From an uncultured Sulfitobacter sp. (GTDB lineage: Bacteria > Pseudomonadota > Alphaproteobacteria > Rhodobacterales > Rhodobacteraceae): a stretch of DNA of 64,000 nt. The stretch is taken from contig NZ_CANNBM010000007.1 of NCBI RefSeq assembly GCF_947502895.1, forward strand, positions 25,707 to 89,706, given 5' to 3'. Positions 26,530-35,571 of this stretch are shown here, one piece after another. Position 1 is the first letter of the stretch, and each line of letters begins with the position of its first letter. The position numbers and the translations under genes are program-made. The notes beneath the pieces are model-generated. The model saw only the letters and a list, made by a program, of their open reading frames with translations, was not told the origin of the DNA and made no database searches.

Positions 26530-27656
26530 GCGGCACGTACTGCGTGTTTGCGCGCATGGGCGGCGCGCAGCAGATGGGCAAAGACGGGCAGCCAGCTGTC
26601 GCTGTCCTCGTTGCGCAGGGCGTCCAGCATGTGCCGCGACAAAGCCATGCGGCGCTCGGGATCGTCGAGCAGGGTGGCGATGCGGTGGGCAAAGCTCTCC
26701 TTGTCGTTGCAGACCAGATCATCGGGCAACAATGTCTCTAGCCCGCGCGCGCCCTCGTCCGAGGTGATGACAGGCACGCCGTAGGCGATGGCCTCAAGGG
26801 TTTTGGTCTTGATCCCGCCACCCGCATAGGTGGGGTTGAGGGCCAGATCGACGGCGCGGTAAATCCAGGCCAGATCCTCCACATCCAGATGGCGCACCAG
26901 TTTGACATTGGCAGGGCAGGTCTCGGGGACGGTGACATTGCCGACTACATGCAGCGTAAGCGTGCGCGGCACCAAGGGCAGTACCTGCTCCAGCAGATAG
27001 GCAAGCGTCATGTCGTTGACGTCCGATTTGGCGGCGATGAACATCACCTCGCCGGCCATGTCGCGGACCGAATAGATAGGTTTGGGCGGCAGGCGGAACG
27101 GAGCGGTGACCACGGGCGTATCCGTGATGGCAGCAAATTCGGCCTGATCGGCATCCGACAACGCCAGTGCGATGTCATAGCGGTCCAGCTCGGCACCTTC
27201 TTCTTGTGGCGTCATAGGAAAAGTGGGCACCAGCCCATGGGCGGCAAAGGATCGTGTGCGCTGGGACTGGCAATCATGGGTATCCACGATGCGCAGCACG
27301 GACTGGTTGATGTGGCGGACCATCCAGTCACGGTTGAAGTAGGGGGTCAGCACCGCGTCAAAGCCGCCTGCCTCTACCAGATGCTTGACGCCTTTGACCG
27401 TGACCTGACGGTCAGGACGTACCCCTGATATCTGTATATGGGGCGTCTCTTCATGGTGCTTTTGAAGTGTGGAGCGGTCGATGATCTCATAAGGCAAGGT
27501 GGCGGCAGCAGCGCGGAATTTGGGATCCATCGTGACCGAAGCGATGATCGTCAGATCGCAGATTTTGGCCAGCGAGCGGCACAGGCTTTCCATGCGCACG
27601 GCTGTGCCCACTTTGGCGTCCCAAAAAGGGAAATCACAGATCACCGCTATTTTCAT
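26526..27656 (-). CDS. Glycosyltransferase family 4
   Basis: This 376-residue GT-B glycosyltransferase starts KIAVICDFPFWDAKVGTAVR, a typical GT4 N-terminus with the glycine-rich acceptor loop. The C-terminal half has VVGNVTVPETCPANVKLV and DLALNPTYAGGGIKTKTLEA followed by GVPVITSDEGARGLE, the sugar-nucleotide-binding E-x7-E-type region, in which the first glutamate seems replaced. It is coupled by four-base overlaps on both sides: its ATG with the stop of the upstream gene (27653-27656), and its stop with the ATG of the HP-motif protein (26526-26529). This makes a tight three-gene unit after kdsA. Donor and acceptor are unknown. Confidence 0.87.
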   Translation of the reverse strand: MKIAVICDFPFWDAKVGTAVRMESLCRSLAKICDLTIIASVTMDPKFRAAAATLPYEIIDRSTLQKHHEETPHIQISGVRPDRQVTVKGVKHLVEAGGFDAVLTPYFNRDWMVRHINQSVLRIVDTHDCQSQRTRSFAAHGLVPTFPMTPQEEGAELDRYDIALALSDADQAEFAAITDTPVVTAPFRLPPKPIYSVRDMAGEVMFIAAKSDVNDMTLAYLLEQVLPLVPRTLTLHVVGNVTVPETCPANVKLVRHLDVEDLAWIYRAVDLALNPTYAGGGIKTKTLEAIAYGVPVITSDEGARGLETLLPDDLVCNDKESFAHRIATLLDDPERRMALSRHMLDALRNEDSDSWLPVFAHLLRAAHARKHAVRAA

Positions 27657-28438
27657 GCGGCAGGCTCCGCATTTGCATCCGTGTCAGCGGGGGCAGGGCG
27701 GCAGACAAAGCTGTGGATGTTGGCACCCAGCAGGCGGGTGTCCACATCATTGGGCGTCACGAAATCAACAACGCGGAATTCGACCGGCAGATAATTTGCC
27801 GCGCGCACATGCTCGGGCATCAGATCCAGTGTGGCACGGAAGCGGGCGATGTTGCCCTGCTCGGTAATCTCGATATCTGCGCTCTGGCCTACGGCCTGAA
27901 CCGACAGCCCCTCCATCTGAGCGGCCTTCATCACATAGCCTTCGATCACGATTTGTTGGGCGAAATTGCCCAGATGCGGCACGCAGGCCACCGACATCTC
28001 GCCCGGGCGCATCCAGCGGTGGCAGACGTCTTCGCTGGTCTCCATGGGATACCAGCCGTCGGCCAGAATTTCGGGACCAAAGCTAAAGCTTTTCTCCCGT
28101 GCGCCCAAAGCCTCGTTGCGCGCACCATAAGCGGCAATCACCATGGGATCTTCGTAGATCGAGGCGGGGTCGTGGGGGTTGCGGCTCTCCAGCTCGAGGC
28201 GCATCAGATAGACCTGTGCCTGCATTTCGCTGATACGCTTGTTGACCAGCGCATAAAGCTGCGCTGGCGAAAGCTCTCCCTGAACGGCATTTGCTGCCTC
28301 GAAGACCTGCGCGATATGGGCCGGAATATTGGCCAGTGCGGCCATGTCCACTTGTGTGCTGACATGGTGGCGGGTCCGGTCAAGCTGCATCAGCATGCTG
28401 ACTTCAGCGGCGAGTTCGGCGGCGGTTTTATCGCTCAT
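27653..28438 (-). CDS. Uncharacterised protein with C-terminal glycan-domain-like region
   Basis: I do not recognise a named family. The 261 residues start MSDKTAAELAAE at ATG 28438, which has AAAGGA 9 bases upstream; the frame extends to 28501, but that part lacks a ribosome site. Residues 1-100 are helical and may form a coiled coil (YALVNKRISEMQAQVYLMRLE). Residues about 125-255 are beta-rich, with FGPEILADGWYPMET and CHRWMRPGEMS, resembling small beta-sandwich modules (GWxPxE...RW) attached to glycosyltransferases in this group of bacteria. It lies 59 bases after kdsA and overlaps the GT4 start by four bases, so it likely assists glycan synthesis or binding. Confidence 0.72.
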   Translation of the reverse strand: MSDKTAAELAAEVSMLMQLDRTRHHVSTQVDMAALANIPAHIAQVFEAANAVQGELSPAQLYALVNKRISEMQAQVYLMRLELESRNPHDPASIYEDPMVIAAYGARNEALGAREKSFSFGPEILADGWYPMETSEDVCHRWMRPGEMSVACVPHLGNFAQQIVIEGYVMKAAQMEGLSVQAVGQSADIEITEQGNIARFRATLDLMPEHVRAANYLPVEFRVVDFVTPNDVDTRLLGANIHSFVCRPAPADTDANAEPAA

Positions 28439-28497
28439 CGGATTGGTCCTTTGTGGCGGGTCGTGCGGGGTGGGCACATCAGCAGGGTGCTGGCTGC

Positions 28498-29349
28498 TCA
28501 ATCGGTCAGGTTCAGCGGCTCTTGGGATTTGGTCAGATCGTCGATGCTGCGCAACTGGCCGATCAGCTGGGCCATCTTGTGCACGGGGATCATGTTGGGC
28601 CCGTCGCTGGGGGCATTGTCGGGGTCTTCGTGGGTTTCGATGAACAGGGCCGAGACACCGATGGACACGGCCGCACGCGCCAGAACGGGGGCGAACTCCC
28701 GCTGCCCGCCGCTGGTGGTGCCTTGCCCGCCAGGCTGCTGGACCGAATGGGTCGCATCGAACACAACAGGATATCCAGTGGACGCCATGGTGGGCAGGCC
28801 GCGGAAATCACTGACAAGCGTGTTATAGCCAAACGAGGTGCCGCGATCACACAGCATGATCTTGTCATTGCCGGTGGAGGCAATTTTTTCGGCCACATTG
28901 CCCATGTCCCAAGGCGCAAGGAACTGGCCCTTTTTGACGTTGATTGCACAGCCGGTTTTGCCTGCGGCCAGCAACAGATCGGTCTGGCGGCACAAGAACG
29001 CAGGGATCTGGATGACGTCCACCGCCTCGCCTGCGGGTGCGCATTGGGCTGCATCATGCACATCTGTCAGGATCGGGCAGCCGAATTCTTCGCGGATTTT
29101 GGACAGGATGGTCAGGCCTTCTTCCATGCCAAGCCCGCGCATGGTGGTGATGGACGAGCGGTTGGCCTTGTCATAGCTGGCCTTGAAGATAAAGCGCGTG
29201 CCCGTGGGCGCGCAGGCCTCGGCGATTTTCTCGGCCATCATGCGGGCATGATCGAGGGATTCTAGCTGGCAGGGGCCGGTGATCAGGGCAAAGGGGTTTT
29301 TGCCGCCGATTGCGATATCGCCTACGGTTACTGTTTTTGTCTCTATCAT
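28498..29349 (-). CDS. kdsA: 3-deoxy-D-manno-octulosonate 8-phosphate synthase
   Basis: KdsA condenses arabinose-5-phosphate and phosphoenolpyruvate into Kdo-8-phosphate. The 283-residue protein has the family motifs LITGPCQLESLDHA, FKASYDKANRSS, NVKKGQFLAPWDMGN, FDATHSVQQPGGQ and IETHEDPDNAPSDGPN. Cys27 in GPCQLES takes the place of the Asn26 of E. coli KdsA, which marks the metal-dependent class. The conserved His, Glu and Asp ligands lie in DATHS, ETHED and the SDGPN region. It stands 57 bases after kdsB and third in the kpsF-kdsB-kdsA series, which points to a dedicated supply of CMP-Kdo for the capsule linker rather than only for lipopolysaccharide. Confidence 0.96.
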   Translation of the reverse strand: MIETKTVTVGDIAIGGKNPFALITGPCQLESLDHARMMAEKIAEACAPTGTRFIFKASYDKANRSSITTMRGLGMEEGLTILSKIREEFGCPILTDVHDAAQCAPAGEAVDVIQIPAFLCRQTDLLLAAGKTGCAINVKKGQFLAPWDMGNVAEKIASTGNDKIMLCDRGTSFGYNTLVSDFRGLPTMASTGYPVVFDATHSVQQPGGQGTTSGGQREFAPVLARAAVSIGVSALFIETHEDPDNAPSDGPNMIPVHKMAQLIGQLRSIDDLTKSQEPLNLTD

Positions 29350-29406
29350 GGCAGTGCCTTTCCAATTTTGGGGGCGGATTTTCTAAAGGGTCTCTAAAAT
29401 AAGGGG

Positions 29407-30195
29407 CTACATAGCCGCAAGGGCAGCCTCGATGCGTGGTACGTCCGAGGGGTTGTTCAACTCCCAGAACACGCGCCCGCGCGCATCCACCTCGACACAG
29501 CGCACCGGTGTGCCTGCGTGCAAGAAGCGCAACTGCTCCAGCCCCTCCAGCGTTTCCAGCTGGCAGACGGGATGGGCCATGTAGGCCGCCAGTGCGTCGG
29601 GACGGTAGGCATAGACGCCCACGTGGTGAAAGACAGGGATCGGCTCGGGCATCTTGCCCGGATCGATGTAGGGCAGCACTTCTTTGGAGAAGTAGAGCGC
29701 GTTCATATTGGCATCGAACACAGCCGTCGTGCCGCCGACGCGGCCCTGGGCGCGGTCTTCTTTGAAGGCATCATATGTGTCGCGGTCACAGCGCAGCACG
29801 GGCGTGGCCATGCCAACGCTGGCGTCCGCTTTCATCGCCTCGATCAGCGCCTCGACAAACCACGGGGGTGTCAGCGGTGCGTCGCCCTGAAAGTTCACGA
29901 TCAGATCGGCCTCGATGCCCGATTTGGCCATGGCATCGGCACAGCGCGCTGTGCCGTTCTCGCAGGCCTCGTCGGTCATTACCACATCGGCACCGAATGC
30001 CTTTGCAGCATCGGCGATACGGTCGTCATCGGTGGCCACATAGACGGCATCCACACCCTTGATCTGGCAGGCCGCTTCCCAGCTCATCTGGATGAGGGTT
30101 TTCTCGCTGCCGTCTTTCTGGCGCAGGGTGGCCAGCGGTTTGGCAGGATAGCGGGTCGAGGCATAGCGTGCAGGGATGAAAATAATCGTTTTCAT
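29407..30195 (-). CDS. kdsB: 3-deoxy-manno-octulosonate cytidylyltransferase
   Basis: KdsB activates Kdo with CTP to CMP-Kdo. The 262 residues start with MKTIIFIPARYASTRYPAKP, the nucleotide-binding loop (the usual form is STRLPGKPL). YVATDDDRIADAA, VVMTDEACENGTARCADA and VNFQGDAPLTPPW are typical, although the last reads VNVQGDEPLIPP in most members. The C-terminus ends FWELNNPSDVPRIEAAL in place of the common GVDTPEDLE. These differences suggest a divergent, capsule-dedicated branch (KpsU-like). It lies between kpsF (157 bases upstream) and kdsA on the same strand. Confidence 0.92.
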   Translation of the reverse strand: MKTIIFIPARYASTRYPAKPLATLRQKDGSEKTLIQMSWEAACQIKGVDAVYVATDDDRIADAAKAFGADVVMTDEACENGTARCADAMAKSGIEADLIVNFQGDAPLTPPWFVEALIEAMKADASVGMATPVLRCDRDTYDAFKEDRAQGRVGGTTAVFDANMNALYFSKEVLPYIDPGKMPEPIPVFHHVGVYAYRPDALAAYMAHPVCQLETLEGLEQLRFLHAGTPVRCVEVDARGRVFWELNNPSDVPRIEAALAAM

Positions 30196-30301
30196 AAAAT
30201 CTCCGGTGGGCGCAAAAGACAGGTCCGCTCCGATCAGGGAGAGGGGTTATCTTTGCTTAGAACATCTGGTGAAGCTGTTGAACCATAATATGTAGAAGTG
30301 C

Positions 30302-30342
30302 GGGATGCGCGCAGCGGGCAAGCGGCCCTGTGCGCGCATCCC
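30302..30342 (-). terminator. Strong hairpin downstream of kpsF
   Basis: GGGATGCGCGCA (30302-30313) pairs perfectly over 12 bases with TGCGCGCATCCC (30331-30342). It begins 10 bases after the kpsF stop codon and precedes kdsB by about 105 bases. There is no T tract, so it may be an attenuator, an RNA-stabilising element or a Rho-type end rather than a full intrinsic terminator. Confidence 0.5.
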
Positions 30343-30352
30343 CGCGCATTGT

Positions 30353-31324
30353 TCAGGCGACGCCTGCGCGCAGCAGATCGTGGATGTGCAATACGCCGAC
30401 AGGAACATTATCATCGCCTGCGACCAGCAGCACATTGACCTTACGCTCGTTCAGGATGGCCAGTGCTTCGGGGGCCAGCATATCGGGGGCCACCACCAGC
30501 GGGGTACGGTTGGCGATCTGGGCGGCGTTGCGCTCCATCAGGCCGTCCATGTTGCGGCGCAAATCGCCATCGGTGATCACACCTGACAGCACACCCTCCT
30601 TGATCAATACCGCGATGCCGAACCCCTTGGAGGTCATGGCCATGAGCACATCGTTCATACTGGCGTCTTCTTCCAGCACGGGAATATCGTCGCCCTTGTG
30701 CATCAACTCCGAGACCGTGCGCATCTGCGCGCCCAGCTTGCCGCCCGGATGGTAGATGCCGAAATCTTCGGGTGCAAAGCTGCGTTGCTCCATCAGCGCC
30801 ACAGCCAGTGCATCGCCCATGGCCAGCGTCAGGGTCGTAGAAGTGGTAGGCGCCATCCCGATCGAGCAGGCCTCGGGCAGTTTGGGCAGGGTCAGCTTGT
30901 AATCGGCAGCCTGCATCAGGGTGCTGCCCGCATTCGAGGAGATCCCGATCATCGGGATCGAAAAGCGCTGGGTGTGATAGACCATATCGCGCAATTCGGC
31001 AGTTTCGCCCGAATTGGAGATCAGCACGCAGACATCATCGCGTCCGACCATGCCCAGATCACCATGGGAGGCTTCGGCGCAATGCACAAAATATGACGGC
31101 GTGCCGGTCGAGGCCAGCGTGGCCGCGATCTTGCGCCCGATATGGCCCGATTTGCCGATGCCCGAAATGATCACACGGCCTTTGCAGGCCAGAATGGCAC
31201 GTACGGCGGCGCTGAAATCAGGGGCAAGGTTTTTGGCCATATAGCTTAGTGCGTCGGCCTCGACATCCAGAACGCGGGCGGCACTTTTGGCGATGGCTGT
31301 ATCTTGATCGGCGGTGGTGGTCAT
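30353..31324 (-). CDS. kpsF: Arabinose-5-phosphate isomerase (KpsF/KdsD)
   Basis: This isomerase turns ribulose-5-phosphate into arabinose-5-phosphate, the first committed step to Kdo. The 323 residues contain an N-terminal SIS domain with VIISGIGKSGHIGRKIAATL, FVHCAEASHGDLGM, ISNSGETAEL and PTTSTTLTLAMGDALAVALM, then a linker FGIYHPGGKLGAQ. Two C-terminal CBS domains follow (about 205-323; MHKGDDIPVLEEDASMNDVL and PLVVAPDMLAPEALAIL). The domain order is that of all KdsD/KpsF enzymes. It is the first gene of the minus-strand series kpsF-kdsB-kdsA and faces the KpsC/S-like gene across a 564-base divergent gap. Confidence 0.95.
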   Translation of the reverse strand: MTTTADQDTAIAKSAARVLDVEADALSYMAKNLAPDFSAAVRAILACKGRVIISGIGKSGHIGRKIAATLASTGTPSYFVHCAEASHGDLGMVGRDDVCVLISNSGETAELRDMVYHTQRFSIPMIGISSNAGSTLMQAADYKLTLPKLPEACSIGMAPTTSTTLTLAMGDALAVALMEQRSFAPEDFGIYHPGGKLGAQMRTVSELMHKGDDIPVLEEDASMNDVLMAMTSKGFGIAVLIKEGVLSGVITDGDLRRNMDGLMERNAAQIANRTPLVVAPDMLAPEALAILNERKVNVLLVAGDDNVPVGVLHIHDLLRAGVA

Positions 31325-31888
31325 ATGGGGTGCCTTTGAATTGCGAGTATTAATGGGTGCGGCCTAACACGGCTGCTGTGGGAAAGTCATGAGACGATTA
31401 TTGCGTGCGCAGCGTGCAACGCCCGGACGGCCTGTTGTACGCGGCGCGCACGGGAAAGGCGTATGGCATAGCTGCTCCTCTGGGCCGTTTATCAAGGCCG
31501 TTTTGTACAGGCAAGCAAGGTATCCCCCTGTTGCTGTATGTCTGAAATTTCCGTGGCCTGCCGAGTGTAAATAAGACCCGTTGATGCAATGCCGCAGCTT
31601 GAAATATACAGTCAAATATATCCATAATGCCAAAGTTATGCAAGATGATGCACTGGCATACTGTGCCGTGTACATGCTGTACCTGCGGGCAGGCATGGGC
31701 CAGTCCTGTCTGGTCCGCGCTTGGGCGCCTATTTTTTGTGCGCCTTTTAAGGCATTGAAAAAATTGAAAATTTGCACATCTTGCTTTACGATAGCGACCT
31801 GTTTAGACAGAGGCCATTCTTATTGTAATGCGCATGTTTATTATGACCGGTTACAAAATTCATGGATGACGCACAAGGAAGCTCAGGT
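31325..31888. other. Divergent intergenic region between kpsF and the KpsC/S-like gene
   Basis: This stretch of 564 bases shows no convincing gene. Open frames in it (for example minus 31364-31777) lack ribosome sites and have low-complexity, unlikely protein content. Its right half (31740-31860) is AT-rich, with candidate promoter elements such as TTGCAC at 31771, and must hold the promoter of the plus-strand gene. The left part should hold the kpsF promoter. I see no clear operator. Confidence 0.5.
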
Positions 31889-33748
31889 ATGCTCAATATC
31901 GCATTGGCAGATTCATTTCATCTGCATCAGCGAAATTTCCCCTCTCTGTTTAAAGTATTAGAAAGCGACCGATTTAACACCACGACATTGCTGGACAAGG
32001 AACAAGACGGCTTTGGCCTGATTACCTGTCTGGGCAATTACACCGATCTTTCAGGGCGTGTCAGCGCGCTGATGGCACGCTCGATCCAGACGCAGGCGGA
32101 TGTTTTCGCCACTTGGGATGCCGACCGCCTTTATGGCGCACAGGTGGCGCATCTGGATTTATGGCCGCTGTGCCGCTCCGAGATGCTGGCCTATCTGCTC
32201 AGTTTTGATAACTGGCAGACAGATATTATGCCCAAGGACGACCGTGCGATTTTCGACAAGGCCTTTGCCGAGGATCACGCTACCCTGACGCTGAATATGG
32301 CAGCGGCGAACCACTGGCTCAACCACTGGTACGACATGCGGGCGGATATTTTCAAAAACCATTTCTGCTGCATTTTCTCGGGCTCCATGATCTACACACG
32401 GACCCTGATGGTGCTGTTGCGGCGCAGCCCGACGCGCGCGCTGGTGATGGAAAGCACCTTTACGGGTAATGATTTCCTGTTAGAGGAAATGTATCACCCC
32501 ATCGCCAACAATCTGGGTGTGCAGCATGCAAACCTGCGCGCCACGCGCCGCGATCCCGCGCTTGAGGCGCCCAATCTCTATGACCGCGAGGTTATCAAGG
32601 CGCGCAACAAGGTGATGACCGCCAAGAACAAGAACGTCGTCCAGCCTCCGCCACGCGATCTGCCACGTTTTGCCAATGATGCGCCACAGGCGTTGATCGT
32701 GGGGCAGGTGGTCAATGATTTCTCGCTGATCGAAGACGGCTTTCCCTATGTTTCCTCTGTGCCGGTTTACCGTGAAATGATCGCGCGCCTGCTGGAAGAG
32801 ACCAATTGCAATATCATCTTCAAGGCGCACCCTTGGGAAAACAAGAAAGTGCATCTGCGCACGCCACGCACCTTTGATGCGCTGGCGGAATATGTGTCGG
32901 GCCTGCCCGATGACAAACGCGCCCGCGTGCTGTTGGTGGAAGACGTCAACATGCAATCACTGCTGGAGGACAGCCAGTTTTGCCTGACCTTTACCTCGCA
33001 GACAGGGATCGAGGCGGCGATGCTGGGCCTCAAGCCTATCGTGCTGGGCCATGCCTTTTATTCGGGTGCGGGATTTACCCATGATTGCCCCGATCTGGAT
33101 GCGGTTGTGGCGGCAGTCAACAGCGGTGAGGGTCTGTTGGACCTGAGTGGCTACCGCGCTGTTGATCGCTTTTTGGTCGATCTGTTCCAATACGGGTCGG
33201 TATCCGTGCATGGCTCGGGCGAGCGCAAGATTGCACAAATGCTGGTGCGCCACATTCCGCTGGAGCAGAAAACCCATTTGCGCATGGAAATGGAACTGGG
33301 CCAGACCGCCCTGCGCCCGCGCGCCGATCCGTCCGAATGGTCGGGTGTGTTGCGCATGAAAGGGCCGCTGCCACCTGACGAGGAAGTGGCCGTCATGGCA
33401 CAAATGCTGACGTTTGCCTTGCCCGATTTTCCGGGTAGCTTTGACAGCACCGATACACAATACACATTGCGCTGCCGCGTCAGCAATAAATCACAGCACG
33501 CCATCCCTCTTTCCAAGGGGGGCAAGCTGTTCAACCTGTCCTATCATATCTTCAACGAAGCCGGAGAGCGGGTTGTGCTGAACGGCCTGATGACGCCCTT
33601 GTTGCGTGAGCTTCATGACAGCTACGAGGCCGAAATCGCATTCCAGACCCCCGAAGAAGCCGGCAAATATACGATCGTGCCGGCCCTGCTTTATACCGGC
33701 GTTTGCTGGCTGGACAGCGCTACATCCTGGGAGTTTACCGTTGCATAA
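31889..33748 (+). CDS. Capsule Kdo-transferase-like protein (KpsC/KpsS family) with C-terminal beta domain
   Basis: The middle of this 619-residue protein resembles the capsule synthesis family of KpsC/KpsS: ALIVGQVVNDFSLIEDG, NIIFKAHPWENKKVH (the His-Pro motif), VLLVEDVNMQSLLEDSQF and FTSQTGIEAAMLGLKPIVLG. In that family these residues bind CMP-Kdo, and the enzymes make the beta-Kdo linker on the lipid anchor. The last 110 residues (YTLRCRVSNKSQHAIPLS, LMTPLLRELHDSYEAEI) form a beta-sandwich-like module that may bind glycan. ATG 31889 is chosen because AAGGA lies 9 bases upstream; ATG 31862 has no such site. It is divergent from kpsF and overlaps the following GT4 gene by eight bases. Confidence 0.8.
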   Translation: MLNIALADSFHLHQRNFPSLFKVLESDRFNTTTLLDKEQDGFGLITCLGNYTDLSGRVSALMARSIQTQADVFATWDADRLYGAQVAHLDLWPLCRSEMLAYLLSFDNWQTDIMPKDDRAIFDKAFAEDHATLTLNMAAANHWLNHWYDMRADIFKNHFCCIFSGSMIYTRTLMVLLRRSPTRALVMESTFTGNDFLLEEMYHPIANNLGVQHANLRATRRDPALEAPNLYDREVIKARNKVMTAKNKNVVQPPPRDLPRFANDAPQALIVGQVVNDFSLIEDGFPYVSSVPVYREMIARLLEETNCNIIFKAHPWENKKVHLRTPRTFDALAEYVSGLPDDKRARVLLVEDVNMQSLLEDSQFCLTFTSQTGIEAAMLGLKPIVLGHAFYSGAGFTHDCPDLDAVVAAVNSGEGLLDLSGYRAVDRFLVDLFQYGSVSVHGSGERKIAQMLVRHIPLEQKTHLRMEMELGQTALRPRADPSEWSGVLRMKGPLPPDEEVAVMAQMLTFALPDFPGSFDSTDTQYTLRCRVSNKSQHAIPLSKGGKLFNLSYHIFNEAGERVVLNGLMTPLLRELHDSYEAEIAFQTPEEAGKYTIVPALLYTGVCWLDSATSWEFTVA

Positions 33749-34733
33749 AATTGCCACTGAGGATTTTAAATCCACCTTGCCGGAGGGCGTGAATTATCCG
33801 CTTACCGTCAATTTCGTTGTCAGCAAAGATCTTAAATCCAAGATATTTTACGACATTTTCAAACGCTACATGCAGTTCGATCCAAGTCTGATCAAGCTGG
33901 AGGTCAGCGAAGAACCCGTCGAGGGTGCGGACATCTATCACTATCACCGCCCGCATCTCGAAGACACACTCAAGGCGCCTGCGGTTGTGACCGTGCACCA
34001 TGATCCGCGCGAAATGGATCCGTGGGTGGACGCCAATAAATTCTGGCGTGTCTATAAGCAGGCCGTGGGTATTGTGTGCCTGAACTCCCTACAGCAGGCC
34101 GATCTGGCGCATGTGGGGCTCGAGCATACCCGCGTTATTCCACACGGTTTTGATACGACCATCTTCCAGCGGCGCAAAAAGACGTTTGATCCGGACGGCA
34201 AGATCAACATCGGGTACGTCTCCAAGCGCTATGGAAGGCGCGTCAAGGGCGACACCTATTTGTTCGAGTGTCTGGAAATCTTGTCGCCCGAGCATGTACG
34301 CTTTACCCTCGTGGGCGAAGGCCGCGCACTGGATGCCGCGCGCATGCGCGATATGGGATATGAGGTAGAGGTGTTTGAAAACATCCCCTATCGCTTGTTC
34401 GGCTCGCTTTATGACAACATGGATTTTCTGATGATGGTCTCGACCTACGAGGGGGGGCCGGCCAACCTGCCCGAAGCGCTGGCAAGCTCGACGCCGGTGC
34501 TGGCCTCGCGGGTGGGGATGGTGCCTGATCTGGTTCGCGACGGCGAGAACGGTGTGATCCTGTCAGGTGACATCCGCCGCGATGCGCCTGTCTTGCGCGC
34601 CTTGATGCACAACACAGACGGCATCACCGACCATCTGTTCGAGGGCGCGCACGAGAGCGATACAGTGATCACATGGGAAGATGTGATTGCCAGCCACATC
34701 CAGTATTACAGCGAAATCATGCTGAAACCCTGA
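33741..34733 (+). CDS. Glycosyltransferase family 4, TTG start
   Basis: This 330-residue GT-B glycosyltransferase has VTVHHDPREMD, RVIPHGFDTTIF, NIGYVSKRYGRRVKGDTYLF and the donor-binding segment MVSTYEGGPANLPEALASST followed by VPDLVRDGENGVILSG, which is the GT4 signature. No ATG fits: the frame extends back to 33606 but overlaps the upstream gene with no family similarity. TTG 33741 has GGGAG 7 bases upstream and overlaps the preceding stop by eight bases, indicating translational coupling with the KpsC/S-like gene. It therefore probably acts directly after or on the same acceptor as that protein. Confidence 0.86.
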   Translation: MHKIATEDFKSTLPEGVNYPLTVNFVVSKDLKSKIFYDIFKRYMQFDPSLIKLEVSEEPVEGADIYHYHRPHLEDTLKAPAVVTVHHDPREMDPWVDANKFWRVYKQAVGIVCLNSLQQADLAHVGLEHTRVIPHGFDTTIFQRRKKTFDPDGKINIGYVSKRYGRRVKGDTYLFECLEILSPEHVRFTLVGEGRALDAARMRDMGYEVEVFENIPYRLFGSLYDNMDFLMMVSTYEGGPANLPEALASSTPVLASRVGMVPDLVRDGENGVILSGDIRRDAPVLRALMHNTDGITDHLFEGAHESDTVITWEDVIASHIQYYSEIMLKP

Positions 34734-34859
34734 AGGCAGGCGCCAAACTTCGCGATCTTGTGAGGGTTTGAAGGCTAGCATCTTGCCAAGGCGGGCAATC
34801 CATATCAAATTGCCCGCCACCGCCAATGGCGGTAGATCCTATGAGCAAAGAGTGAATTT

Positions 34860-35510
34860 ATGATACTATGTAGCGGTTGCTCCAAGTCGGGAACCCATTT
34901 CCTGACAAGCCTGATGGTGGCTATGGGCAAGGAGCAGTTGGGTGGCACGTTGATAAAGCGGCCCAAATCCAAGCTTTTCAGCACCAGCAAGCGGCCTCTG
35001 TCGGATTTGCTCTCGCAAGACAATAGCCACTTCATGCATGGCCATGTGATCTATCGTGCGCCTTTGGTAAAACGGCTGTCCGAGCATCGGCATCTGTTCA
35101 TCCTGCGCCACCCGCGCAACATCGCCATCAGCTGGATGCGCCACCGCATCAAACAAAACCCCGAGCTTGAGGCCGGTCCAGTCCTGCTTGAACAGATTAT
35201 CCGTGGCGGCATGTTCGGCCATGAGGTGCCAAAGTTCATTTCCCTGCATCTGGACTGGCAGCATGAGCCCGAGACCCTAACCGTGCGTTTCGAGGATCTG
35301 GCAGCCCGTGACATGGCCGTGCTGGAAAAAATCTGCGCCTATGTGGGCGAGCCGACCAATCCCGATCTCTACGACAAAGCCTTTGGCGCCAGCTCGACCT
35401 TCACAGGGTCCTTTAGCACATGGTCGGATAATCCGATCTGGACCGATGCGGTTGAACAGGCTTGGCAGGACACAGGCGGCCCACGGGTAGAGGAAGCCGC
35501 AGGCTATTGA
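34860..35510 (+). CDS. Small sulfotransferase
   Basis: A sulfotransferase domain of 216 residues starts at once with ILCSGCSKSGTHFLTSLMVA, the 5'-phosphosulfate loop. The 3'-phosphate region is LFILRHPRNIAISWMRHRI at about 78-96, and LTVRFEDLAA with a late STFTGSFSTWSD region complete the fold. The short length is normal for this subgroup. It is 126 bases after the GT4 gene and 61 bases before another sulfotransferase-like gene, all on the plus strand. Together they suggest sulfation of the glycan built by the preceding transferases. The acceptor is unknown. Confidence 0.85.
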   Translation: MILCSGCSKSGTHFLTSLMVAMGKEQLGGTLIKRPKSKLFSTSKRPLSDLLSQDNSHFMHGHVIYRAPLVKRLSEHRHLFILRHPRNIAISWMRHRIKQNPELEAGPVLLEQIIRGGMFGHEVPKFISLHLDWQHEPETLTVRFEDLAARDMAVLEKICAYVGEPTNPDLYDKAFGASSTFTGSFSTWSDNPIWTDAVEQAWQDTGGPRVEEAAGY

Positions 35511-35571
35511 TCGTGTGCGGTGGTCGGGACGCGCAGAATAGATTTTCAACGAGCGTTTTCGAGAGACTGAA

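Noticed and set aside
31364..31777. Possible small gene of 137 codons between kpsF and the KpsC/S-like gene
   Set aside because: No ribosome site, unlikely composition with many Cys and His, and several alternative frames of similar length.
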